This document shows positions 1 to 9,453 of a stretch of DNA of 64,000 bases, in pieces. Positions within the stretch are counted from its first letter, which is position 1. The number at the start of each line of letters is the position of its first letter. Location: the NCBI GenBank assembly GCA_032988165.1, contig JANTQF010000149.1:1-64000 (forward strand). The letters run 5' to 3'. This DNA is from Emmonsiellopsis sp. PD_33. Lineage: Eukaryota; Ascomycota; Eurotiomycetes; Onygenales; Ajellomycetaceae. The translations under genes were made by a program, and so were the position numbers. Under the pieces are notes generated by a model. The model had not been told where the DNA came from, searched no databases, and was given only the letters and a program-made list of their open reading frames with translations.

Positions 1-7
1 TATTTCT

Positions 8-98
8 CAATTAGGCTTAGCGCCACGGCCATTATGTGAGAATAGACCGCTTAATTTTCCCAATTGGGTTTAGCGCGGAAAAATTATGTGAGAATAGT
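8..98. repeat. Two-copy imperfect direct repeat
   Basis: Two copies of a roughly 40-bp segment lie 53 bp apart, starting at 8 and 61. Both begin CAATT(A/G)GG(C/T)TTAGCGC and end ATTATGTGAGAATAG. CpG is still present in both copies, unlike the transposon further right. The origin is unknown: it could be the edge of a mobile element lying outside the window. Confidence 0.6.
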
Positions 99-420
99 GT
101 AAACGTGCTGTGGATTTAGCCAAACCCCTAATTTGGAGGAGCCGTTTAAGCTTCCTGAGCTTCCGTGACAGGCTCCACGATCTGCGCTTCCCAACGGCTC
201 GGTTGATCCTGGCACCAACGTTGGATCCATAGCTTTGAAACTTGATTGGATGAAGCATCGCAACCTGGGGTACTGCATAGGGTAGTCAAACCTTTCAAAA
301 CACTGGCAGCCGCAATGGGATCAATGGTTGTGTTGACCGATGCAGATAATCAGAAAGGTACCGTACACTTGGGAGGGGCAACCGCAAGGTACTGTACTTG
401 GGGAGTACCAGTTCCACCAT
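99..420. other. Non-coding stretch upstream of the duplicated promoter
   Basis: I see no gene here. Short reading frames exist on both strands but none has recognisable protein features. The sequence leads into the promoter block that begins near 421. Confidence 0.4.
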
Positions 421-725
421 CAACACAAGAATCCCGCCGCTTGATCCCCGCGCCTCTAATGGATCTTGATAAGTGTGGTTCCACGAGTAAGGCTTCGCAG
501 TCCGCCTCTTCACATTTGTGAAATTTGGCTTCCTTAATGCCGGTTTTTCGTTCAAGATCAGAGCCGTCATTTACATCATAGATCACGAATATTGTAACAG
601 ATACGTACCTACCTTACGTATGTACAGACTGCAGTTTACTTCCCAGTGAATGCTGCTGAGTCATCATCCAGGCCTTTAAATACCCCTTCTTCCCCCGCCC
701 AACTTCTTCTTCTCTTTTCTTTTCT
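421..725 (+). promoter_or_regulatory. Duplicated promoter, copy A (caspase-like gene)
   Basis: Segments 421-456 and about 551-725 align with 5206-5241 and about 5263-5428 upstream of the split gene. Shared landmarks, in order, are CAACACA(A/G)GAATCCCGC, TTACATCA, CTGCAGTTT, CAGTGAATG, TGAGTCATCAT, a TATA-like AT run and a pyrimidine tract starting CCCAACTTCTTCTT. Copy A carries about 95 extra bases between the two blocks. TGAGTCA at 657-663 matches the Gcn4/CpcA-type (bZIP) consensus, and TTTAAATA near 675 could serve as TATA box. Confidence 0.65.
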
Positions 726-850
726 CCTACAACACAACAACACACCCACACCCGCACGAACACCCGCCTCCCCCCTCTCCTCTCCTCTTTTCCCACCGCC
801 ACCAAAACACATTCTCACGTCTACTTTCTGTTGTTCTACACCTCCCCTTG

Positions 851-1204
851 TCGTGCTTCGCCTTACTCTCGCACGGCCCCCGTGCCTCCGGGCAGGGGAC
901 TAACCCATCTTCTGCTTCTGCCGTGTCGTGCTTCGCCTTAACACTCGCACGGCCCCTGTGCCTCCGGGCAGGGGACTAACCCATCTTCTGCTTCTGCCGT
1001 GTCGTGCTTCGCCTTAACACTCGCACGGCCCCCGTGCCTCCGGGCAGGGGACTAACCCATCTTCTGCTTCTGCCGTGTCGTGCTTCGCCTTAACACTCGC
1101 ACGGCCCTCGTGCCTCCGGGCAGGGGACTAACCCATCTTCTGCTTCTGCCGTGTCGTGCTTCGCCTTACTCTCGCACGGCCCCCGTGCCTCCGGGCAGGG
1201 GAAA
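851..1204 (+). repeat. 76-bp minisatellite in the 5' leader of the caspase-like gene
   Basis: Five head-to-tail units start TCGTGCTTCGCCTTA at 851, 926, 1002, 1078 and 1154 (periods 75, 76, 76, 76); the last is partial. Units are nearly identical, which suggests recent expansion. Each contains two short inverted repeats: GCACGG/CCGTGC around a 3-base loop, and TGCC/GGCA. The array lies between the putative TATA box (about 675) and the ATG at 1257, so it probably sits in the transcribed leader. Because 76 is not a multiple of three, copy-number change would shift any reading frame crossing it. Confidence 0.9.
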
Positions 1205-1256
1205 ACACCATCTTCGTCTCCGCGTCAACTCCTATCCATTCGATACAGGCTATAAA

Positions 1257-2393
1257 ATGGCGCTGCCGTCAGTGTCAGAAGCCGACTTTCGGGCACGTCT
1301 TGAAGCAGCAGTAGAACAACGAGCCCGAACTTTTACAAACCATTACACTCTACATGTCCACTTTCAGAACGATGACACCCGGGCAGATCGTGATGCAGAT
1401 AACTTCAAAACCATATGTGCTGCATTTGGTCTCCCTCAGCCCCATGAAATCATTATCAAACCGACCGACCCATCACCTTCGTGGACAATCCAAGGTGATT
1501 TCACAAAAATGCTCACTGCGGCTCGGCAAGCACCTGGAAGAAGTCTGGTAATGGTACACTATGCTGGTCATGGAAGCCTGAATCACTTTGATCGACTCAT
1601 CTTCCAAGCAAATCAACATGAACCGCGATCAGTCCAATTTGCAGATGCCTTCCTTAACCATGTCTCCGAGAGCTCTGACTTTACACAACATGACCCAGAC
1701 GTTGATGTGGTTATGATCATCGACTCATGCTGCAGTGGTGCAGCAACCCGAACCATATCCCCTCAGATCCCTCGCGTTGTAGAGATCTTGGCAGCCTGCA
1801 AAGCCGACGCCTCGGCTCTTGGAAACCAGCTCAATACCAGCATAGGAGGAAAGGTGCGAATCCAAAACCGCACATTCTCTGCCAAGCTGGCAGACATTGT
1901 CGCAAAACAGAAAGGAAAAGGCGAGCCACTGTCGTTTGCAGAGATGATGGGAATAATTGATCAAAATTCCCCGAAAATAAAACCGTTCTATGAATTACTT
2001 CTCGGCTCAGCCTCTATCCGATTACCTTTCCCGACCCAATCCCTTACCGCCGCAACCAAAATTTCACCGTCTGCCGAAGCTTACCGTGCGGTGTTCTCCG
2101 TTCATCTCTCTGGGGCCTTAACGAACGATGCCCTGCAAGACCTCGTGAAGTGGATTCGCACCCTCGATTTGTCGATGGATATCAAAGTCGATGCCGTTTA
2201 CCAAACAAACTCAGTCGGGCTGATCATCGAGGCTCCATTCCACGTATACGCCCAACTCAACTCCCTTCAGGGGATACGGCTCGTATTTGAAAACACGACT
2301 GGAAACAAGCTTCCTCACGTCAACGAGTCGCTCGATCTGTCCCGACTATCCTTAGTGCCACTGAAGGAAAATGTTAAAGCAAGCCAGAAATAA
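1257..2393 (+). CDS. Caspase/metacaspase-like cysteine protease domain protein
   Basis: This is an intronless gene of 378 codons. The frame is open upstream to 1080, but only through a GTG codon inside the minisatellite, so I chose the first ATG at 1257. The caspase-fold core is visible: HYAGHG gives the catalytic His (about residue 105), and the strand VVMIIDSCCSGAA gives the catalytic Cys (about residue 158), matching the metacaspase DSCHSG signature with Cys in place of the second His. The N-terminal ~95 residues are helical and charged; there is no proline/glutamine-rich prodomain or zinc finger as in type I metacaspases. Residues ~275-355 form a separate C-terminal region of unknown identity. 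Substrate and role are unknown; fungal proteins of this kind are often linked to regulated cell death. The promoter is shared with the split gene at 5475. Confidence 0.85.
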   Translation: MALPSVSEADFRARLEAAVEQRARTFTNHYTLHVHFQNDDTRADRDADNFKTICAAFGLPQPHEIIIKPTDPSPSWTIQGDFTKMLTAARQAPGRSLVMVHYAGHGSLNHFDRLIFQANQHEPRSVQFADAFLNHVSESSDFTQHDPDVDVVMIIDSCCSGAATRTISPQIPRVVEILAACKADASALGNQLNTSIGGKVRIQNRTFSAKLADIVAKQKGKGEPLSFAEMMGIIDQNSPKIKPFYELLLGSASIRLPFPTQSLTAATKISPSAEAYRAVFSVHLSGALTNDALQDLVKWIRTLDLSMDIKVDAVYQTNSVGLIIEAPFHVYAQLNSLQGIRLVFENTTGNKLPHVNESLDLSRLSLVPLKENVKASQK

Positions 2394-2950
2394 AGATGCC
2401 CGGTTTTCCTTTCCTTTCCTTTTTTTTTTTTTTTTTTTTTTTTGCTGTGGTGCCATTTTGTTTTCCCTTTACTCTTCTTGTATTCTTTAACCATGTCCAT
2501 TCTCATTCCATGTCATTATCCTTTGTACTGCCGTTTATTTAGTTATTCCCAATTAATATCTTTTGTTGATAGTTAATTCCTTGCCTTCTGGCCAGTTCCA
2601 TTTTATCCTAGATTAATACTACTAGTTTAATGGTTGTTTTCTCACGTTTCTTGTTTTATTTCAATGATCTATGGCGAAACCATATATCCATATAATATGA
2701 TGATGTGCTCAGCAAGTAAACGCCATATGCCATGCATCTGCATTTCCTTCCCCTTAATTACTGGGGTGGTGTATGATGAAATTTTGCAGAAATGGCATCA
2801 TTGCGAGATCTCCTTTGGCCGCATCCTAAAAACTTCAATTTATACGAGTCGAATTCGGATTATGCCCTGCCGAAAAGAGCACAAGCTACTCACAAAGAAC
2901 CAAATATGTTGATGCATATACCAACCCAATGATAGGTATTTAGGGAGCAG
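2394..2950. other. Intergenic, AT-rich, with long poly-T
   Basis: This holds the 3' end of the caspase-like gene, including an uninterrupted T run of about 22 bases near 2421-2443 and AT-rich sequence. No gene is seen. Confidence 0.5.
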
Positions 2951-4379
2951 AGATGTTCGTGTCCTCTCCTACGTTCCATACGTTGAGCTACATCTTGCTT
3001 GCTTCAAGGCAGAATATTTCACAGTATCTTGTAAGTACCAATCGTCATCCCACCCACAGTCAAACAACGATATGACACTAAACAATCTTTCTTCCGGGTA
3101 CAGGTTGCAGGTATATTTGACGCAATTGGTGGCAGCGGTTTCGGAATCACTCAACAAGTTTTCATCGCCGACGCCACGAGCTTAATTAACAGAGGCTTAT
3201 TCTCTGCCTTGCTGGAATCTCTCTCCACCAGTATCGGCTGCTCTGGATCCAACTCGATCTGCCAGGAGCCACTAACCTAGTTGCTGGCTTGTCGTTGTTG
3301 CCCATCCCACTGTCCTTGACCAAGTCGAATAGTGCGGCATAGAGGGGGTCGTCGTTTATCGCTGTGCTAGTCCTTGGGAGTCGCATTTTCCGTTGCATTT
3401 CTGATATGGGACGCGAAATTCGCCCAGAAACCGTTAATCCCTTATCGGACGGCTAAGGACTGGACTGTTGCAGCAGCGTGCATTTTGGGGGCGCTGGACA
3501 TTGTGCATCGCGCCAATTTTGCTGTGTATTTCTCCAGCTAGTTAAGTTACCCACAGGTTGTCGGGGTTTCGCACCAGGACACGCTACGCGGATTGAGTGG
3601 GTCCCCTTGGATTTCCAACATGAGCCGCAGTGTACCAAACATACTGAGTTTGCTAACACCTTTTGACGGTAACTCTCTCCTTGTTGCGTTCCAAGTTGCG
3701 GGTCTGTTCATCGCTGTCTTCATGAAATACTCCAAACGTTCCCGAATTTGGGTCTTCATAGGCTTGCCGATGTGCGTCCTGGGCAAAGGTACTAGTATCA
3801 GCCTCTTATCTGATTGATAGTATAGGTGACGGGCGAACTGGGAATGAAGCGTCCTTCGTGGCTGCAAAAACTCTTGTTGGTATTGACCCCCGGTCTACCA
3901 GGTTGCTTCCCAAGTCTCCGTGCAAGCGGTTGTCTCAAGGCAAGACGTTGGTGTTGGTACAGGAGTGTTCATTGCGTCGATGAGCGTCCGTGGGGCTGTT
4001 GGAAACAGGCGAGTCAACTTTCCATAACTACTACGTTTACCTGCTTATTCAGAAACAACATGCTAATCTGGGAATTGCAGTATCTCTGGAGCGGTATGGC
4101 TGAACTAGCTCCCTAAAAAAACTCAAGGCCTATCTTCCAGCCAGTGCAAAAAGGAAACCAGGCGGGATATTCAAGTCAATTGTCGTTGGGCAAAAATTCG
4201 CCGAAGGAACGCCAGAGGGCATGGCCATTGATAGGAGTTATCAGGAGACTCAACGTATTTTGGCGATTGGAGGTCTTGCTGCGCTGGCGACCATGCTTAT
4301 TGTCATGCTCTTCCTAAAGGATGTGAGGCTGGACGAGGAGAGGTCAGATGAGAAAATTGAGAATGAGGAGCTGAATTAG
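2951..4379 (+). pseudogene. Decayed MFS siderophore-iron transporter (MirB/Sit1 type)
   Basis: Scattered pieces in all three + frames reproduce a siderophore transporter in the right order. They are: FDAIGGSGFGITQQVFIADA with LINRGL (about 3117-3200); TVAAACILGALD (about 3462); GFAPGHATR (about 3571); FQVAGLFIAVFMKYSKRSRI (about 3690-3755); GLPMCVLGKG; EASFVAAKTLVG (about 3845); SQVSVQAVVSRQDVGVGTGVFI (about 3910-3980); RGAVGN; ISGAVWLN, stop, LP (about 4083-4115); then a terminal piece with GGIFKSIVVGQKF, AIDRSYQETQR and a last membrane segment before the stop at 4377. Joining the pieces needs several frameshifts and skips in-frame stops. The N-terminal half is missing. One intron with intact splice signals (about 3030-3104) survives. 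The gene cannot make a working transporter. Known family role: H+-coupled import of ferric siderophores at the plasma or vesicle membrane. Confidence 0.85.
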
Positions 4380-5205
4380 TAGTGATCAGAAGTAGCATAG
4401 CTAGACGTCCTCCCTGGATATAATGCTCCCATCCATTCACCATAAATAAAGGTTGTCTGTACGAATTATTAAGTTCTCCTCCTAGCGTTATGCCTGATTT
4501 TTTCAACATCAAATGAAATTCAAGAGTTTTTTTATGGTTTTTAACATAATACAAAACGATTCTGCTTGATATTTATCTCCGCTCACAGGTCCTTGGGAAC
4601 GGAAGGCTATTGGCAAACTAATCCAACATGGATCGTATCGAATGGAGTCAGAATTGTTTCGGTCGCCTAGCCGTCCGCTGGGGGGGTAACTATATGATGG
4701 TTGTCCGTCAAAATTGCATCGATGGGGGGCGTTTGTAACTTGAACACACTGGGAAGGCTGCGGGTCCGCGCTTGGTTCCCGAATGCCCGAGGATTTATTT
4801 ATGAGTTCAGGATAACTATGAAATAAGTTAACTAATTAGGGCAGGCGAATCAAAGCCAACAATAAGAAGCCCCATTGGATGTTCGGACCGCCTGCGATCC
4901 TCCGATTTTTGGTTAATTCCCCGCGGCAACCATCAGCTTTGGATCCTTGCGTCTATTGCTATTGAAGAGGTGTTTTAACTTGCTGCTAATCCATGGATCT
5001 CGGTCGATCCGGGGAGAGGCCGGAAGCATCAATCCAAGCCCTTGATGGAGTGAGCTTGCCTGGGAAGTCCGAGTCCCATTCAGCTGGATTTCCAGATTCA
5101 GCATCCCTGGTCCATTTTTTGATCCATCTTGTCTTGGTGTGATCTATGGTACAATCAGTACAATAAGAGGTAATATGACGACAAGTATTCAACTTTATTA
5201 TGAGC
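4380..5205. other. Intergenic; no gene seen
   Basis: This lies between the transporter pseudogene and the promoter copy of the split gene. I find no convincing coding sequence; scattered short frames lack family features. Confidence 0.4.
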
Positions 5206-5428
5206 CAACACAGGAATCCCGCTGCTTGATCCCAGCATCTATATAAGCTGTCCAGTATTTTATTCAAGGCCCGAGCCATTACTTACATCACAGACCAAGA
5301 ATATTATAGATACATACCCATACAGCCTGCAGTTTCCTTCCTCAGTGAATGAGTCATCATTCAGGCTATATAAAACTCGTTCCTTCCGCCCAACTTCTTC
5401 TTTTCTTTTGTTTTCTTTTGCGGCCTGC
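5206..5428 (+). promoter_or_regulatory. Duplicated promoter, copy B (split gene)
   Basis: This aligns with 421-725 (see copy A) and is more compact. TGAGTCA is at 5350-5356, TATATAAAA at about 5367-5375, and the CCCAACTTCTTCTT pyrimidine tract follows at about 5389. The ATG at 5475 is about 100 bp downstream of the TATA box, a normal fungal spacing, whereas copy A has about 580 bp with the minisatellite in between. Confidence 0.65.
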
Positions 5429-5941
5429 CGTTCAGACTCGCCAATCTTCCATCGTCAACATCATCGTCGCCGTCATGGCTGCTTTGCCTAACACTCAATC
5501 TAACTCTGCTTCTCATAATATCCCTTCTGGGACGCCGCTTCTCGCCCCTGCCTCTGGTATACACGATACCCCATCTTACGCCCGAGGCGGGACACCCCGA
5601 CTTCGGCGCCGTCGTGCAATGCTGGACGTCGTCCAGAAGCTGAAGTTCAGCGATGCTGAACTGCGCCTTATACTTTCAGAAATGGAAAGTTCGCGTTCCT
5701 TGATATTCGACAAGCGACCAGGATATGTCCGTCAGTTCGTCAAGGAACAATGGCTTACGGAACCTGAAGCCGCGCAAGTCCTCTGGGAAGCTGTTGAGAA
5801 ACATATAATAAAACTGCTGCAGGAAAGCAAGTGCAAAGGGTCAGTCAGAGTGTATATACCCCGAACAGCCTTTCCATAATGCTGACTTATTTGACTTTAG
5901 TCTATCGGGGCAGCTCGGTTATGGGCGAGGGAAAATCATTA

Positions 5942-6070
5942 TTGTCGTTTTCAAAAACCTTGCAAAAGTCACATGATTTGGCCCTTGGCAGAAACACACA
6001 CCAAAAAAATGCATGTCATTCCCACCCAGCATAGAAAATAGAGATGATAAACCTTTCTACCCACCAAATA
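5942..6070 (+). repeat. Left terminal inverted repeat
   Basis: This matches the reverse complement of 9306-9453 from TTGTC through CACACACCAAAAAAA and CATGTCATTCCCACCC to ACCTTTCTACCCACCAAA. An 8-base stretch near the inner end is missing relative to the right copy. Mismatches are almost all CA opposite TG. Confidence 0.9.
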
Positions 6071-6090
6071 CCTCCAAAAATCATTATAAT

Positions 6091-7100
6091 GCCTCCTGCA
6101 ATCAATGAATCAACTGTTGCATCAATCATACAGCTACTACAGAATGGGAACTCACCATCTTCAATCTCCCATACACACTCAGTCCATCTTTCAACTGTAT
6201 ATTGACTTCAATGGAACCAGTGTGTATTTAAAACACCCAAAGGCTATAGAGCTATTCAAGGAAGGCTGCAGCAGCTCACCCAGAACATGCTCTGAGGGCT
6301 GGAGGACTTCTATGCAGAATATCTAATGATGTATCTGGATGAAGTAGTTTAGTTTGTGAAGGATGAATTTGATATAGAAACTAGTGTTCTAACAGTCTGG
6401 AGAGTACTGAGGAAGTTGAATTTAATGAATAAGAAGGTAAGTAACTAGTCTGAGCAAGAGATTCTTAACTAATATATTCTGGGTCTGTCAGGTTGAATGT
6501 GTAGCTAGCCAGTAAGATGCTAAGCTCCACTAGGTGTGGCTAGCTCAGATATCATAATATGAGGCTAAACAGCTTGTCTTTCTTGATGAGAGCACTGCAA
6601 ATAAATGTACTGCAGATTAAAGATACAGCTGGTCAGCAAGAGGCTTCCCATGTAGGGTTAGAATACTCTGTAAGAGGTCAATAAGGTAGTCAATCTTGCC
6701 TGCTATAATAGTGAATGGATATAAGGCATATGACATCTTCCACAGCTCATATAACACTGAGAGATTTAATAAATTCATACAGCTTTATATTATATTAGAG
6801 TGCCAGCAAGGATTTCACATTCTAGTGATGGATAACTGCAATACATACCATTCTCAAGAGCTTAAGAAGATCTATATAGAAGCAGGAATTAACCTGCTGT
6901 TCCTATCACTATATTTACCAGATTATAACCTAATTGAGGAATTTTTTCATGCATTGAAGGCATGGATATAGAGGCATAGAGCTCTGGTTGACAAGCAATT
7001 TAATAGAGATTTTAAAGAGTTCCTATACTATAGGGTGAGGAATTTTATGGGAGATTTCAATGCCAGAGGATATTTTCAATCAGCTCATATTGATTAAACC
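6091..7100 (+). pseudogene. Transposase remnant (Tc1/mariner, DDE_3-like)
   Basis: The fragments keep the family order. An N-terminal helix-turn-helix starts at ATG 6091 (MPPAINESTVASIIQLLQNG). A second DNA-binding part follows near 6330-6440 (YLDEVV, stop, FVKDEFDI and VWRVLRKLNLMNKK). The catalytic part is at about 6696-6971: LVMDNCNTYHS carries the second Asp, and YLPDYNLIEEFFHALKAW carries the final Glu in the usual PDxNxIEExF context. Internal stops and frame changes break it, so it is not functional. The family cuts and pastes DNA between inverted repeats at TA sites. Confidence 0.8.
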
Positions 7101-7299
7101 CCTATTTTACTATATATAATCAAGAGAATCTGCATTCCCATTGGTAAACTGTGTCTTGCCATTAAGAAACTGTGCCTCCTCCTCCTCATATTGCATTGAA
7201 TCACCCATAGGAGGCCTGGAACTCATCATGCTTTTACTATAGATCTCATATCTGAACTCTCTGAGATGTTGAAGCCACCCAGGATCTTTCAACTCATTC

Positions 7300-9261
7300 T
7301 AAATCATATAGAAAACACCTCATGGTATATTAAGCCTGCATAATTCCTCCTCAGGCAGTTTGCAGATCATATCCAACTCAAAGACCTCCTATTTAAATAC
7401 ATCTTTTGCATCTCTAAGGGAATCTGCATGCATTGGCCATTTGATGATGAGCTAGTTGAAATATTTATCTCTAACACAGTCAGCTAGAGAGCTCAGTATT
7501 GGCAGAGGACTACTGAGTGCTAGAAGCTCAGGTTCTTAGAGGGGGGGGGATATCAATAGCAGTTTAGGAGGTAGATTAGTTGAAGGCTTCATAGGACTTA
7601 TTGGATTCAATAGATATAGGGGGTTCAGTGTAGCTGGCAGATTAGCAGGCAGGTTAAATGATAAATTGAATGGAGTGAATGGATCTAGCAAAGAATATAG
7701 TAGATATAGAGAGTAGAAAGGCCTTCCATCTAACATCTTCATCAAACATCTTATTATTATAACATTCATTAAATCACTCATTTCATTCATCACAGGCATT
7801 GCAGGCACTGCAGGAGCACTCAAAGGGAAGATAACAGCTAACATATTAAGTTGTACAGGTAGTTTTAAAGCCTCAGTAGTAGCTTTAATAGTCTTTTTCA
7901 AGAATTTTGGATTTCATTCAAATAGTCTTTTAATGAGACTACAGCCTGAGACCTGTAATATGACCTTATTATTCATTATATCAAACACCCAGGTACTAAT
8001 CTCACTACTAACCATTAGAATATAATTATCAGACAGTGAGAGCCAGCAGATTTCCTTGTCATAATTCCTGCAGTTTGAATACTGATATTACTATTACTTC
8101 TCTATCTTCCTGCTCAATCAATCAAGCTTATCCTCTTTCTTGTGTTTAGTCTTCAACTCAGTGCATTGTTTAGTGATAATAGTGACCCAGGAGATAGAGA
8201 TCTTTACAGTGTTCTCTGTAGTATTCTCATCATCAGCTGCATCTGCAATGCAAGGTGATTTTACTAGCCATATAGGAGATTCCAGATCATTTTTAACATC
8301 TTTTATGCATTTTTTAGAGGTCAGCTCAGTTAATCATATAGTCTCTGCCTCTGCAGCTGTAGCTGCAGCTGCTACAGCCTTAGCATCAATAATTTCCCCC
8401 CTGAAATACATCATCAATTCAATCTTGAAGCTCTTGCTACCACTCTCCTTATATTACTCTAGTAGTGGGCAGATCTGATCACTATTATACTAGGTGTTAA
8501 AGATGAGTATATCTTCCATTTTTCACTTACTCTCAGAGTAAATTGTAATTGTACAGTCAAATTTTACCTTCTTCCCTGGGTTATTTTCATTCTATTGCCT
8601 TGAGATTCTATGAGCATCAACCTCTATGCAGGCTAGTAACATCATCCTGTCTGTAGAGCAGAGCTTGAACATGGAGAATATAGAGACCTTTTTACCTACT
8701 ATCATAATGTATTAATAGAGGCTGAATGAGATAAATCCTTCATCATCATTACTTAAAATCTAACTGATACCAGAGTGGGAAGGGCTATATTAAGTCTCTG
8801 GCTTTAGCTCTGGCAGCAGTGACAACATAGCAAATAATGCCTCATGCTCTGATATTAGCAACATCTGCAGGGATGATTCTTACTTGGGGGACCAGTCCTC
8901 TGGTAATGAAGAGGATTTCATATAGGGGGGGGGGGCCTCTTCCTCCTCATCCTCCTCATCCTCCTTCTTGTCCACCTCATTATCCATGTTCACCATTATA
9001 ATGGCTGCCAGATTGGGGAATTGAATCCACAGTGGTAGCATGGGAGTGATCTGAACTGCCTGCAGGGCAGCCTTCTACCTCCTTGGTGTAGGCTTTCTCT
9101 TTGCAGGCCTGTTGATGGCCTTTGTGGTGGCTGCATTCTATGAGGTCCCCTTTGTAGTGGCTGCCACATTCAGGGTGGCCTTTGCACCACTGTGAGGGTG
9201 TGTTTTATGGGTTTTTGGGGCATTCAAATGGCAGGAATGGGTCTTTGAGGTAGGCATCTTA
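7300..9261 (-). pseudogene. Second transposon ORF, opposite strand, broken; function unknown
   Basis: Reading leftward from ATG 9261, just inside the right inverted repeat, a frame encodes a Lys/Pro/Thr-rich basic stretch (AKRKPTPRR) interrupted by in-frame stops, followed by an acidic run (KKEDEEDEEEEA). In a shifted frame it continues with ordinary-looking protein (LLISEHEALFAMLSLL; LKPET; VGKKVSIFSMFKLCSTDRMM) again broken by stops. The left limit is uncertain. It is not part of the transposase, which is on the other strand. No domain was recognised. A basic-then-acidic N-terminus could suit a DNA-associated accessory protein, but that is inference. Confidence 0.5.
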
Positions 9262-9305
9262 AAAAGAGGTGGATATAGAGCAATTATGTGCAAAAAATGG
9301 AGTCA

Positions 9306-9453
9306 AAAATGTGTGTTTTGGTGGGTAGAAAGGTTTGTTGATTTTTATCATCTCTATTTTCTATGCTGGGTGGGAATGACATGTGTTTTTTTGGTGTGTG
9401 TTTCTGCCAAGGGCTGAATCACACGACTTTCACAAGGTTTTTGAAAATGACAA
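9306..9453 (-). repeat. Right terminal inverted repeat
   Basis: This is the partner of 5942-6070. The outer end at 9453 abuts TA at 9454-9455. It contains an extra AATCAACA block absent from the left copy. Confidence 0.9.

Larger units (their letters stand above)
5942..9453 (+). mobile_element. Tc1/mariner-type DNA transposon, 3.5 kb, CpG-free
   Basis: Terminal inverted repeats of about 130 bp (5942-6070 and about 9306-9453) begin TTGTC(G/A)TTTTCAAAAACC and are flanked by TA at 5940-5941 and 9454-9455, the target duplication expected of this superfamily. A broken DDE transposase lies on the left and a broken second ORF on the opposite strand on the right. I found no CG dinucleotide from about 5948 to the far end, although the flanks carry normal CpG. 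Base composition is AT-rich and frames are full of stops. The element is long for a Tc1/mariner unit, because of the second ORF. It inserted into an exon of the gene starting at 5475. Confidence 0.9.

Noticed and set aside
1080..1256. N-terminal extension of the caspase-like protein through the minisatellite
   Set aside because: The open frame begins at a GTG inside the repeat; 76-bp periodicity would frameshift with copy number, and ATG 1257 gives a normal start.
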